Source of the DNA: Rhytidiadelphus loreus
Lineage: Eukaryota > Streptophyta > Bryopsida > Hypnales > Hylocomiaceae
Reading direction: 5' to 3'
Assembly: GCA_947034895.1 (NCBI GenBank)
Contig: OX344761.1
Coordinates: forward strand, 32,686,863 to 32,750,862
Length of the DNA: 64,000 nt
Shown: piece by piece, positions 1 through 9,719 of the stretch
Layout: every line of letters begins with the position of its first letter
How positions within the stretch are numbered: position 1 is the first letter of the stretch
The notes under the pieces: model-generated
Database searches by the model: none
What the model was told of the DNA's origin: nothing
The model's input: only the letters and a program-made list of their open reading frames with translations
Program-made: the position numbers and the translations under genes

Positions 1-1
1 A

Positions 2-1984
2 GGATACAATCGAGATGTTGAAGATGTGGGAAATGCTCGATGGGACTGGCAAGTGGCATTATCAACAGTGCAAAATGAAGGCAATCAGAAGTCTTTGCAC
101 GTGAGGTGTAGAGGAGGGTTTTTTGAAGAAGGGTATATTGAGTTGGGGAAGCCATGTCTATGGATTTTTGATTGTAGGCGTGGAGGTTCGGAAGGAGAAG
201 AAAAGGAGTGGTCAAGTGAAGACTACAACAAGGTATTTCAGAAGTTGCAGAGGTGGATGTCTTTAGTTTTACGATGGAACGCAATTTTTTTGTTTCCGCC
301 AGGCGTGTACTTTGATGATTCCATGAAAACGAAGATGGCATTGCCAGAAGGCAGCACGTTTTTGCGCGGTACGTGGACTTTCGAACTACAAACTGTTTCT
401 GTATATATGCATGATATTCGTCATGGTGAGCAAAGAGAAATCAAGGTGCAACCAGTGGGAGATGTAGCTATCATCATGCAATGTCCAAATGAGTGTTCAA
501 CAATTGATAATTTTTCGAGGATCTTCGAAAATTTGCAAGTGATGTTCAAAGACTCTTGGTGCATGGATTTGTTGCCACGAGTTGAGGACAAGTTGGAGAG
601 GACTCCAACAGAGTTGAAGAAGATGGTTGATATGTATTTGCCACCAAATTGGGGATTGGTGACATTGGGTATAACAATGGCAGTGCCTACGATTATAGAA
701 AGTGGTTTTGTAGGTAGTGATATCATTATAATGGAAGGTGCATCAGCCAAAACGCAGTTTGTATACAATACATTACGGGTGACATATGGGGATAAGATGG
801 TGATGGTGAACAGTACAGATAGGTCAGCCGAATGTCGGAGTTCTCAAGACTTGAACGCAGGAGAAAATTCGCTTGATGTTAGTCGTTTCCAGACAGAGGT
901 GGGCTTACCACGTGGTAGGCTAGAAAGGGTCGTGCAATCATCGAGTGAGTCTTCAGAGGATGAGGCAAGATTTCAAGTGACGCAACGTGAAAAACAGAAG
1001 GGGAAGAAGAAACAGACAGCAATAGACTCAGGAGCATCCCTATCGAGTAATGATAATAGTGGCTCTATGCATCGAGGCTCTGATGAGTTACATAGTGGTG
1101 GTAGAAGTTTAGGTTCTTCTGATACCTATTCAGAAGGTCATTCTCGTAGAGCACGAAAAAGATCAGACGAAATGGAAACAGATCCTGATTTTGTTCCTTT
1201 CGAAGTCATTGATGATGAAGTAAATATAGAAGTAGACGGGGTTGAAGTTGATATCGAAATCATCGAAGGTGGAACAATCTCAATGGAACCCATGTCGGCG
1301 TTCACCACACTAGAGTCTCAGAGTTTGACAGAAAGTGAAGATGGATTTTTCTATAATAGGGAGAACATACGATATCAAAGGACTGGAGAAGAAGGACGAT
1401 ACAAATACTATCCGGTTACAGGAATCTTGAAACCAAGTTCTTTATCTCCAACAGCATCAGAGGAAATAGGAACACCGATCACAAATGCCATGGAGGGTAC
1501 AACGATGGTTTCCACCTTTGGAACTTCAATGACTTCAACTATTTCTCCAAAAGTGCGGGTAGATACAAATGTAGTGGGTGGAGAAATTGGAAGCACATCA
1601 GCATCAGTACAACCTATGTCGGCATTCTCAGCATTTACCATGTTGGAGTCTTTGAATTTGATGGAAGGTGACGATGGTTATTTCTATGATAGGGAACATA
1701 TACGATATGAACGGATTGGTGAGGAAGGACGGTACACGTATAAAACGATGACATCAATTTTGGAAACAACTCCTCTATCTCCAACTATATCTGAGGGAAT
1801 GTTTAGGCCAATAGCGAATGCCACAGTAGACAAAACAAAGGATTCTACCTTTCTACCATCACAGTCTCCAATTATTGTTCCGAGCTTGGATGAAGATACA
1901 GATGCAACCATTGGAATAGAAATAGAAGAGCAGACACAATCATTTGTACAAGTGGTAGAGACACCAGAGGAAGAAGTGCCATAA
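2..1984 (+). CDS. Large ORF open at left edge; degenerate DNA-methylase-like N-terminal half plus acidic tail with a 108-aa tandem repeat
   Basis: The frame is open to the first base. The first possible initiator at 26 is GTG, so the true 5' end or an upstream exon lies outside the window. At least 652 residues are encoded (numbered from base 26). Residues 47-54 (IFDCRRGG), followed by an acidic stretch and a W, stand where N4/N6-DNA methylases carry DPPY. Residues 193-220 (TPTELKKMVDMYLPPNWG, then LVTLGITMAV) have the spacing of the methylase 'NPxE..., pGdwVLDLFaGsGs' region, but the AdoMet-binding residues are lost. If the assignment is right, this is a catalytically dead methylase fold. 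The rest is Ser/Glu-rich with basic clusters and ends in two copies of a 108-residue unit (residues about 422 and 530 onward). AATAAA motifs follow at 2135 and 2153. The methylase assignment is my inference from motif spacing; the ORF itself is certain. Confidence 0.6.
   Translation, partial: GYNRDVEDVGNARWDWQVALSTVQNEGNQKSLHVRCRGGFFEEGYIELGKPCLWIFDCRRGGSEGEEKEWSSEDYNKVFQKLQRWMSLVLRWNAIFLFPPGVYFDDSMKTKMALPEGSTFLRGTWTFELQTVSVYMHDIRHGEQREIKVQPVGDVAIIMQCPNECSTIDNFSRIFENLQVMFKDSWCMDLLPRVEDKLERTPTELKKMVDMYLPPNWGLVTLGITMAVPTIIESGFVGSDIIIMEGASAKTQFVYNTLRVTYGDKMVMVNSTDRSAECRSSQDLNAGENSLDVSRFQTEVGLPRGRLERVVQSSSESSEDEARFQVTQREKQKGKKKQTAIDSGASLSSNDNSGSMHRGSDELHSGGRSLGSSDTYSEGHSRRARKRSDEMETDPDFVPFEVIDDEVNIEVDGVEVDIEIIEGGTISMEPMSAFTTLESQSLTESEDGFFYNRENIRYQRTGEEGRYKYYPVTGILKPSSLSPTASEEIGTPITNAMEGTTMVSTFGTSMTSTISPKVRVDTNVVGGEIGSTSASVQPMSAFSAFTMLESLNLMEGDDGYFYDREHIRYERIGEEGRYTYKTMTSILETTPLSPTISEGMFRPIANATVDKTKDSTFLPSQSPIIVPSLDEDTDATIGIEIEEQTQSFVQVVETPEEEVP
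1289..1936 (+). repeat. In-frame tandem duplication of a 324-bp coding unit
   Basis: The first copy begins at 1289 (PMSAFTTLES...) and the second at 1613 (PMSAFSAFTMLES...), a period of 324 bp or 108 codons. Each copy has the order PMSAF, LES, L-E-G-FFY/YFY, RE.IRY.R.GEEGRY.Y, LSPT.SE. Two residues have been inserted in copy 2. The copies differ at many synonymous and nonsynonymous sites, so the duplication is not recent, yet the frame is kept. Confidence 0.85.
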
Positions 1985-2134
1985 AAAAATAGGCACATGT
2001 TGGTATAGAGTAATAAGTATGATAGTGTTGGCTTTGTGTGGTGTGTATGTGTTAGAAGGTGTGTACGTGTTAGTAGGTCTGTATGTGTTACAATGCACTC
2101 TATAATGCATAATTTATGTGTTGTACATTCATAG

Positions 2135-2158
2135 AATAAAAAATGATGAGTTAATAAA
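2135..2158 (+). terminator. Candidate polyadenylation signals
   Basis: AATAAA occurs at 2135-2140 and again at 2153-2158, about 150-170 bp after the stop of the left-edge ORF, in T-rich DNA. The spacing suits a plant near-upstream element. Support is positional only. Confidence 0.4.
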
Positions 2159-2358
2159 CTTGTCACCTACTTTATATTCTATTCATGAATGATACCCTCT
2201 TGGTTGCATTTATTGTTGTTGAATAATTTAAATCAATTAAAAAATTGTACACTAATCACATTATGTTACTATAGAAAAGTAGAAAATGAAAATATACAAG
2301 GAACCAAAGTTTATTTGATGAAGAAAGTAGTAGTAATTCATGTTTTGTTTAGACGAAG

Positions 2359-3264
2359 ATGAATAGGAACCCCCATGAAATAAGTGGCATGTGCAAAAGT
2401 AGGAGAACTCAATGGAATGGAGAATATGCATTTTTGAAAAATTTGGGGATACCAAATCTTACAGAAAACTCATTTTTAGCATGCAATAGTGCATACAATG
2501 AATGCACTTGGCCAAGTGCAAAAATGTCTAATTCTGTGTTATCAGTACCTTTGTTTCTTACATTATTGGACCGAGGCATCATGGCTACAGGGACTTTGAA
2601 GTCCAACCACAAGTATGTCCCCAAGGAGCTGTGGGAAAAGAAGATTTTGAAGAAGAAAGACTTGGGTTGGACAGATTTCCGCATGCACATCTCACCAAAA
2701 ATTTGTTGTGCTGTTTGGAAAGACAAAGTTCCAGTGCTACTTTTATCAACGCATGCAGAGGCAGAACCACGTGATGGTGAAAAACTCAGTGTGAAGAGGA
2801 AGGTGGAAGGGAAAAAGATGGATGTGCCAACGGGACCTATGCACTTGCAATACCAGAGGAATATGAGAGGAGTGGATAGTGCTGACCAATTGCGAGGATA
2901 TTATAGCACCGTCACCAAGAGCCACAAGTGGTGGCATCGTCTTTTCCATTTTCTACTAGACACGGCCATAGTGAACTCATGGATCATTCATTGCGATGTC
3001 AGTTTTAGGTTGTTGGCAGACCCTATAACACATTTGGCATTTCAAATGCAATTGGCAAAGGAATTGACATTGAAATGGCCAGGCAGAATGCAGGGGTTTT
3101 CGAAGTTTGTTCCCAATGTACGTGCTATTCATGGAGTTTGGTCCATGGGGAGCAAAAGAAGATTGTGCAAAATATGCAGGAAAAAATGTTCCTACATTTG
3201 TCCAGGTTGCAAAGGAATTTATATGTGTGAATTCCCTTGCTACTGGTCTAGTCATTGGTTGTAG
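2359..3264 (+). pseudogene. piggyBac-family transposase, truncated C-terminal part
   Basis: The 301-residue frame begins at an ATG with an in-frame TAG immediately upstream (2350). It matches the second half of piggyBac transposases: SVPLFLTLLDRGIMATGT (residues 62-79), W.DKVPVLLLST (about 120-131), then MRGVDSADQLRGYY and KSHKWWHRLF (169-195), which hold the third catalytic Asp (D173). DTAIVNSWII follows. The end carries the cysteine-rich C-terminal finger (C270, C273, C277, C281, C284, C290, C294). The N-terminal half with the first catalytic Asp is absent, and the second catalytic block, normally DN..TS just before VPLF, reads MSNSVLS. Family usual length is about 550-650 residues. It is therefore a dead relic, although its remaining frame is open. 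Confidence 0.85.
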
Positions 3265-3389
3265 CTTATATCATTTGGGGGACTTCGGCAATGATCATTT
3301 TACATGTCATTCCAGAGCACACTATTTGGGTATATCATTCCTATTTTATAGTTTTCATTTTTGTAAGATAGTGGGATTGAAGGAGTTAT

Positions 3390-3740
3390 CAAATGGACTT
3401 AAGGTAGGTGGTTCTAAAAGCGACGAGGCTCTAAAAGGGCATACCTCTTCAACTATACACTATTTGTACATGTTGCTTTTTCATAGCCTTCACCAATGTC
3501 AAAACAATGTACATTTCTGGAGGTGAGCCACTGAAGAGCCCTTTCCCATTTCAACTTCAAAATGTTATAATTAATTCCACAAAGCTTTAAAAAATATGAA
3601 ACGACTTGGGTTAGATGTCCATTCCACTTGCCTTTCAAGGAAAATTTTCTGCAAAATATTTCAAGATGTTTCAACTCCCCAAAATCCAGTTCCAGCTCTT
3701 ACATACTCCATTCATGCACCTCCTACCGTAATTGTAGAGA
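3390..3740 (+). repeat. Dispersed repeat family A, copy 1
   Basis: Lies just downstream of the piggyBac relic. The segment with 'TTCAACTTCAAAATG...CTAATTCCACAAAGCT' and the following 'ATATGAAA.GACTT.GGTTA' is shared, with substitutions and small indels, with 22180-22505 and 31555-31870. Identity by eye is moderate. No terminal inverted repeats were found, so the element type is unknown. Confidence 0.75.
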
Positions 3741-5629
3741 AGTGAAAGGTCGAATTGCTCATTTGAATGGCATACCTATTCTAACTATCTCATGTGATGA
3801 CGTGGGCAATTGAAAGATCAGTTGCGTATAGGTTGTGAAGGGAAGTCTCCTGTTCAGAACTGTAAGATGAAGAAAAGACTTGGTGATCTATTGATGAGGA
3901 CGGCAATGAAGCTATGGATGTGGCGCTCAGCAGATGGCAAGTTCAGGAGACCTGATCAATGACCAGTGAAGACCATATGCTATTGCGCTGATGAAAGTGG
4001 TTAGTCGGCTATTGATTTCTGTGCCTCGGTGTGGAGAAGCGTCATGTCAGGAAGGCGTATTCGAACAAAAATATTCCTCCGCCTTCACGGTACGTCCTCT
4101 AGCAATCCTGTTGTTGTCGTCGTTTTTGTCTTCATGTCCATTTGCTGTGACTACTACACTTTTTGAGTTCTGAAGTACGTCCGTGTTCGTTTCGTACTCC
4201 TCTCTTCTAGGGTTTGATTCCAAACTTGGACAGAGTTTATGGCCTCGTTGGCCATTGCTGTAGGTACCTGTGGTTATTGAATGTGGATGTTGAAGGTGTC
4301 ATTTGACGAAAGTCATGTCAACGTGAACTGCTGCTTCCAGAGCTGGAATCCAGAGTACTATTCAGAAGGGTTTCTAATTGCCGACTACTTTTTTGGCTGC
4401 TCATTTTTCATGTCGTTTGTTTTAAGTAAAACATTATTGAAGAGTTTCACAAATGACTAGTAAAAGAAGATATTCTTGAACACCTCAGAACATGTTCACA
4501 ATGTACAACGTGAATGCTGGAACCTCACCTGCTTGTGGCTGCAACTTTAATTGTGGTCTTCAATAATAGCTTTGTTGTTCATTGACAGTGTGCTTTGCGA
4601 ACGAAGTGTCTTCTTCCTTAAGGTTTGATTTCAACAAGATTTCGTCTTCTCTTTTTGTCTCGTTTTCGCCATCACCTTCTACAACAGATTCATGAGAAGA
4701 TATTAAATGCTGGCTCCAATGTGATTCCCGAGATGTTCACGGTTAGTGTCCTGTTCTGTACACTCAATTTTGTTGCACTTGCGATGCGCCATTCGTTACC
4801 TAACATTAGGGTTGCACATGGACAGACAGTCATTCGTCATAGCCTTCATAGAAAAAATGTAGGAATGTTCAACAGATCCTGTTCATTGTTATATATTAAC
4901 AATGCTTTTGTTGAGGCATGGATAACTAAGATATACGATGTATGTTCTATGCAAATGGAGATGACTTCTGTGCTCTCATCAGTGTTCTTGCATCTTATGT
5001 GCAGGTGGAAAACAACACGAAACTGAATGTCCACAGCAAAGAAGACTACGCGTATGTGTTGTCTTCTCAGCCTTCTGTTCTCTTCAGCAGCCATAGAGTC
5101 TTTGTAGCAGGAAAGTGAATACGATGACAAAGATTACAAGCACATTCAGAGCTTCGAATAGAACATTAATAGTAAAGTAAAGCAAGCAACTTATTAGCGT
5201 TGACATATGTAACAAGCAAGTCTCACCAATCGTGTGCACATTTCGAAGATTGCAGTTCCGAAAATAAGCGCACCCACATCGGGAAGCTATAACATCACTA
5301 AGAGGAAGAAAAGGACTCGCAGCAGTGACTCTGGCAGAAGAGCGGGACATGTCTCAGACACTGTAGCAAATGAAGTGGTCGTTACTACCACTGTAGACGG
5401 GAGTCACTGTTCACTGAGAGGGGTGGAACATTTTCGAAACGTGTGAGAAGCTCATTCACAGTCTCCGATACGACCGTTTGCAAAATTCCAGCTCCTTCGA
5501 TGGCCGGGCTGCCCGACTACATCATTGGCCTGGCACTGTAGACACACAGGAACAGTGTACGTTTCCGCGGTCTGCGATGAAATCGAGTAGATCACAGCCC
5601 GCATTTCTCCACGGTGACCCGCCCATCGT
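3741..5629. other. Spacer without a recognised gene
   Basis: Less AT-rich than most spacers here, with several short open stretches but none with a recognisable domain. At about 5245-5630 there are overlapping open frames, one rich in Lys/Arg (KRKKRTRSSDSGRR around 5300-5340), that could be an exon remnant. I could not connect it to anything. It ends at the first TTAA-bounded element. Confidence 0.4.
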
Positions 5630-5858
5630 TTAACCCCTAACTACGTCGACGTCCAGAAAGTGGACGATGAACAGAGGGCTTCAAGGCGCTGTTTTGTCCA
5701 ACTAACTTTTCATTCATCCAATGTAAAACTTCAATTTTGAAAAGAAAACCTTCCTTAATGATCAATTTCATGAAATTCTGGTAAATGATATTTCTGTAGA
5801 AAGATATAAGCAAAAATGTGTCAAAATTAGAAAAAGGATCGAGGCATTAAGGGGTTAA
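5630..5858 (+). mobile_element. TTAA-bounded MITE family B, copy 1
   Basis: Left end is TTAACCCCTAACTACG, right end GCATTAAGGGGTTAA; a second TTAA follows at 5862-5865. The internal sequence (GACGTCCAG, CATTCATCCAATGTAA, GATATAAGCAAAAATGTGT) recurs in reverse at 6777-6987 and forward at 18075-18300. The TTAA target and 5'-CCC termini are those of piggyBac superfamily elements. At 229 bp with no ORF it would be non-autonomous. Confidence 0.8.
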
Positions 5859-6012
5859 GGGTTAAACAATACTGGTGGCGATGCTCTGAGTGAAACTTCT
5901 GTCTGGCTGCAATATCCTTGCTGCCCCAATTGCTACCAAAAATTTTCTGTGGATTTGTGGTTTCTGAGTTCGTGGGTTGCTCTCGGCCTCGTCTTCCTCG
6001 TCAGTCGTTTCC

Positions 6013-6385
6013 ATGGCATCTGCAGTCGCGCACTCGCGCGCTCTCATTCCATGGACCACCCATGAATCGCTCCGCAAACCCCACGCACTGGCGCCAATTG
6101 CGCCTTCCAGCATTCCTCGTCTTGGTGATGGGCAAGTTGCTACTGCCAAAGGCAAAGTAAGTGTGCTCTTTCTCCCCAATTCTGGGTTGTTGCAGTGCCT
6201 GGGGTTAGCTCCTTCTGTTTGTTTACGAACTGTGATGTAGATTGAGAGGTTTGTAGTGAATTTCCTTATGGACTTGAAGTTTTTGGTTTTTGGTTTTTGG
6301 TTGTTGCAGAGGAGCCTGTTGGCGGTTCAAGCGCAGACTCGCTTCGTGAGTCTGCTTGACGTCCCTGTTCGTAACATTGCTGGGT
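6013..6385 (+). CDS. Orphan 5' gene end: transit-peptide-like first two exons
   Basis: The ATG at 6013 sits in CCATGGC. Exon 1 (6013-6156) gives 48 residues, Ala/Ser/Pro/Arg-rich and without acidic residues in its first 17 (MASAVAHSRALIP...), ending at a GTAAGT donor. A 153-bp intron ends with TTGTTGCAG at 6309. Exon 2 continues in frame (RSLLAVQAQTRFVSLLDVPVRNIAG) to about 6385, where GGGTGAGG could be a donor. The composition resembles a chloroplast transit peptide followed by the start of a mature protein. I found no convincing third exon before the MITE at 6777 and the Harbinger element, so this is either a gene fragment cut off by insertions or a gene with small exons I cannot join. Product unknown. 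Confidence 0.45.
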
Positions 6386-6776
6386 GAGGAGCAAGACTGC
6401 GAGATTTTACATTTCTTTTTTGGGTGTATGTGTATTGGGATAGTTAGTAAACAGGGATCCTCACAATCAGAAACCCTTTGGTTTGGGTTAGATTCTCTTT
6501 CTACTAGTCTCCCTTGTATGGATCAATGCCCTATGAATTATGATTTTTTTTCTATTTTGACGAGCTTAAATCTCTGTTTCAAGTGGTACCCTTGGCTTCT
6601 CTTCCTCATTGGCAGAAGAGACCATAAGAGAGAGGATTGTCCATAAAGACTCATGAACGCCGTGGATAGGAGGCGCAAGCTTAGGATTAGATTGTCCGAA
6701 AAAATCCACACCTCCGCATGCATTCAGCAACTAGTCCACCAGCCCTGCTTGTACACATCACACATCGTCGTCGATT

Positions 6777-6987
6777 TTAACCCCTTACCGCCTCAATCCT
6801 TTTTCAAATTTTGGCACATTTTTGCTTATATCTTTGTACAGTAATACCATTTACCAAAATTTCATGAAATTGGGCATAAAAGAAGGTTGTCTTTTCAAGA
6901 TTCAAGTGTTAAAATGAGAAGCTAGTTGGATGAAACAGCGCCTGCAAGCCCTCTGTTCGTCGTCCAGAATATGGACGTAAGGGTTAA
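6777..6987 (-). mobile_element. TTAA-bounded MITE family B, copy 2 (inverted)
   Basis: TTAACCCCTTACCGCC at the left and GGACGTAAGGGTTAA at the right bound 211 bp that is the reverse complement of 5630-5858. Shared landmarks in reverse are ACACATTTTTGCTTATATC and GTTGGATGAA. It lies in the presumed second intron or 3' flank of the transit-peptide fragment. Confidence 0.8.
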
Positions 6988-7674
6988 GTATCAAAAATAT
7001 CCACCAAAATAAAGGTCCGTCCTCACTTGGCATTAAGGGTCAAATTTGTGCTCGGTGGTAGAAGGATAAGTCCCTGTGTATTCAGACCAGCGTACATTTG
7101 TAAATGCCGATCCTACAGGGAAGCGGATGTGACACAGACGTGGTAGTAGAAAATAGCGGTGCCTTGTTCATGGGGCGGCAAGTTTCATTTTTTAGTGCAG
7201 GGAGTTCGGCTGGTATTATGGAGGACCACCATCTGCTGGAAATGAAGATTTGAGAAATGAAGAAGCGGTATTTGTTAATGGGACTTTCAAGGTCCGATTA
7301 AGTAAAAGTGGCGGCAGTGTGCTAGTTTTACGGTTGCTTTAAAAGTAAAGAGGCGTTGTGGCCCACTCAGAAAATGTGCAAGGCTGGCCCACAAATAAAT
7401 GAAGACGGCGATGCACACCAATGCTTCTGGTATAAAGATGCGCTATTTCAATGTCGACAGTGCAAAGCGATGAGTGTGACTGAAATCTCTTGTACTTTTT
7501 CTTATCGATTCCCACTATAGCTGTCTGCACTGAAGTTGATCAGTCCTTGTAAGCGCACTCTGCATGGCTTGCATGCAACATTTTTTGTTGTTGTCGTTTG
7601 AAGTTGTTTAAGTTGATCAATCTTTGTAATTGCAGAATCATTGAAAATTAACAGAATTTGGAATGCAGGTAATC

Positions 7675-9398
7675 ATGGAGAACCGCCTACCGGGTGCACA
7701 TCACGTTGTGGGAATTGGTGGATCGATGTCGGGCGCAGAAGGTAAGTTCTTGTAATCTTCAATTCCATATGTCGCTACTATCACAGCAATCTAACCTGCA
7801 CACAACAAATACGCACTCCGATGCTTCTATGAGTACGGTGAATATATGAAGCTCACGAATTGTCGATCTGGTTTTGGCAGCTTACCTTAGGCTTGGCACA
7901 CAACAGCAACCACAGTCTCCCGATCCGCTCCTCCCCATAGGTGAGTTCAGTGTGCATGCTCTATTTTTCGTAGTCTTCTGTGGTTGCTCGAACACCTGCA
8001 CTGCAAAATTACAGAAGTTAGATATGACGTTACCACTGCTGAGAATGTTGTATTGACCGTCTTTTCATATTCATGTATTGTGAAGGTACCCCTACGGATA
8101 GCAGACTGTCCGCTGGTTTCCGTTCTTCTTCAGCGCTTGCTGTACCTCGACAAGCCAATGCACAAGAAGTCGTCTGCAACACTAACCGAGCGAAGCGTCC
8201 ATGAAAAGACCGAGGTCCAAACTGGCAGCCGCAAGAGATTTTAGCATTGATTAAAGCAAAGCGGCAGTTATTTGTTGATGAACTGCAGGCTACTGATACA
8301 CGAGACTTGATGCATGTAGATTCCAACAAGTAGTCCCACATCAGTCTGCAAGTGATGCAAGCAGGATTTTCAACTTACGCTCGTGACGGTCCTGCTTGCA
8401 AAAGCAAGTGGAACCAATTGCTTCCTGAGTATAAAAGGATTGCTGATTACTTTGCCAGAACTGGTACAAATAGTGCTGACTATTGGGAACTCAATGCCAG
8501 TGACAGGAAGGCGCAAGGTCTGCCAAGGTCGTTTCCTCGAGAAGTTTTTCATGCAATCCATGAGTGGAATGGCACCAGACTTAGCATGTTGCCACCGTAC
8601 ACGCGAGATTTGCTCTCCAACGACGACAACAATTACCAACCTCAAAAGACAGGCATGGCGGATACACAAGATCAAGGTGCTAGTGAAGAAGAGACCGAAG
8701 ATGCGATGGATGCAGCTTTCACAGACGAGCGCAGCGCTGGACAGTCTTCAAGTTCGTTTTCAGCCTTCCCTGTACAAAGTCCAACATGCATGCAGCCAGT
8801 ACAGAACATCGCACAGAACGAGCAAGTGTGGAACACTAGTTCCCGGCAGAAGACTCCTTTGCCACCTGGTATTACAGCCCACGTCATCAGTTCTAGTGAC
8901 ACCAACGAAAATACAATTCTACGCAGACCTGGGAATACTGGAGTGCGGCGCAAGTCCTTGTCAGGTCACACTCTCATTGCTCAAGCAACAAAAGCCAGTG
9001 GAGACGCAATGACAAATCAGATGAAGGACATGGCACAGGCAAGTCGGGACATAGAGAAGTCAAAGATCGATGTGCAGTTGAAGTTGTTTTCCGAGCAGCT
9101 AGACTATCAGAGAGAGCGTGATAGACGACTTTATGACAATGCTCGTACAGCAAATGACAATGCGAAATTAGCAATTATGAAGCAAGGAGAAGTTGTCCAA
9201 TGTTTGTCTAACCTAGCTTCTGTCTTGAGCGCTGGAGTGCAGCGCCCTAGTACTATACATGTACAGCCGCAGTTGGAGAAGGTTGCTTTGAACTCTGTAC
9301 AAGAAGACCCAGCAGAGGCCTCTATTCCACTGCATGACATAGCGACAGCTAGCTATCCCAGTGCTGCTCTACAAAATGAGGAAGGTCGACTCCTGTGA
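7675..9398 (+). pseudogene. PIF/Harbinger Myb/SANT-like accessory gene, spliced, with two in-frame stop codons
   Basis: Exons fit at 7675-7741, 7881-7940 and 8086-9398: GTAAGT and GTGAGT donors, a GGCAG acceptor for exon 2, a weaker AAG acceptor for exon 3, and phases that agree at both joins. Exon 3 encodes the trihelix/SANT segment of Harbinger ORF1 proteins: RGPNWQPQEILALIKAK, a W-to-stop position, then CKSKWNQLLPEYKRI (about 8395-8440), followed by an acidic linker and a coiled-coil-like tail (KSKIDVQLKLFSEQLDYQRERD). In the family this protein binds the element ends and brings in the transposase. TGA at 8202-8204 and TAG at 8331-8333 interrupt the same frame; the second replaces the conserved Trp of N.W..IS. 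Each needs only one transition (CGA or TGG to stop). Everything after 8352 is open. It converges on the transposase at 9720. Confidence 0.8.
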
Positions 9399-9719
9399 AG
9401 AACCCGTCACCTACAGCAATCGTGAAGACACATGGTCATTACTTGTGTAGTACTTATATACATAGATACATATGATAACAGTGAGTGATATATAGTTCTA
9501 GATTTGGTGCACTTGTACTTTGTACATTCCATTTTGCTAAACAAGAGACATACCGGCATTATGTACACACCAATTTTCCTAATAAAGTGACATACCGGCA
9601 ATATGTACAGAAAAAAGGGTTGCATAGCAAGAACACTTCACCTGATTGTTTCAAAGGTTCATAGCTCGCTGGATGGTCAAATACACGCCTAGATCTCGAC
9701 GCTTCACTAATCCAGTCTC

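Noticed and set aside
3107..3526. 139-codon plus-strand ORF overlapping the piggyBac frame
   Set aside because: It is an out-of-frame shadow of the Cys-rich finger region; the piggyBac frame carries the conserved residues.
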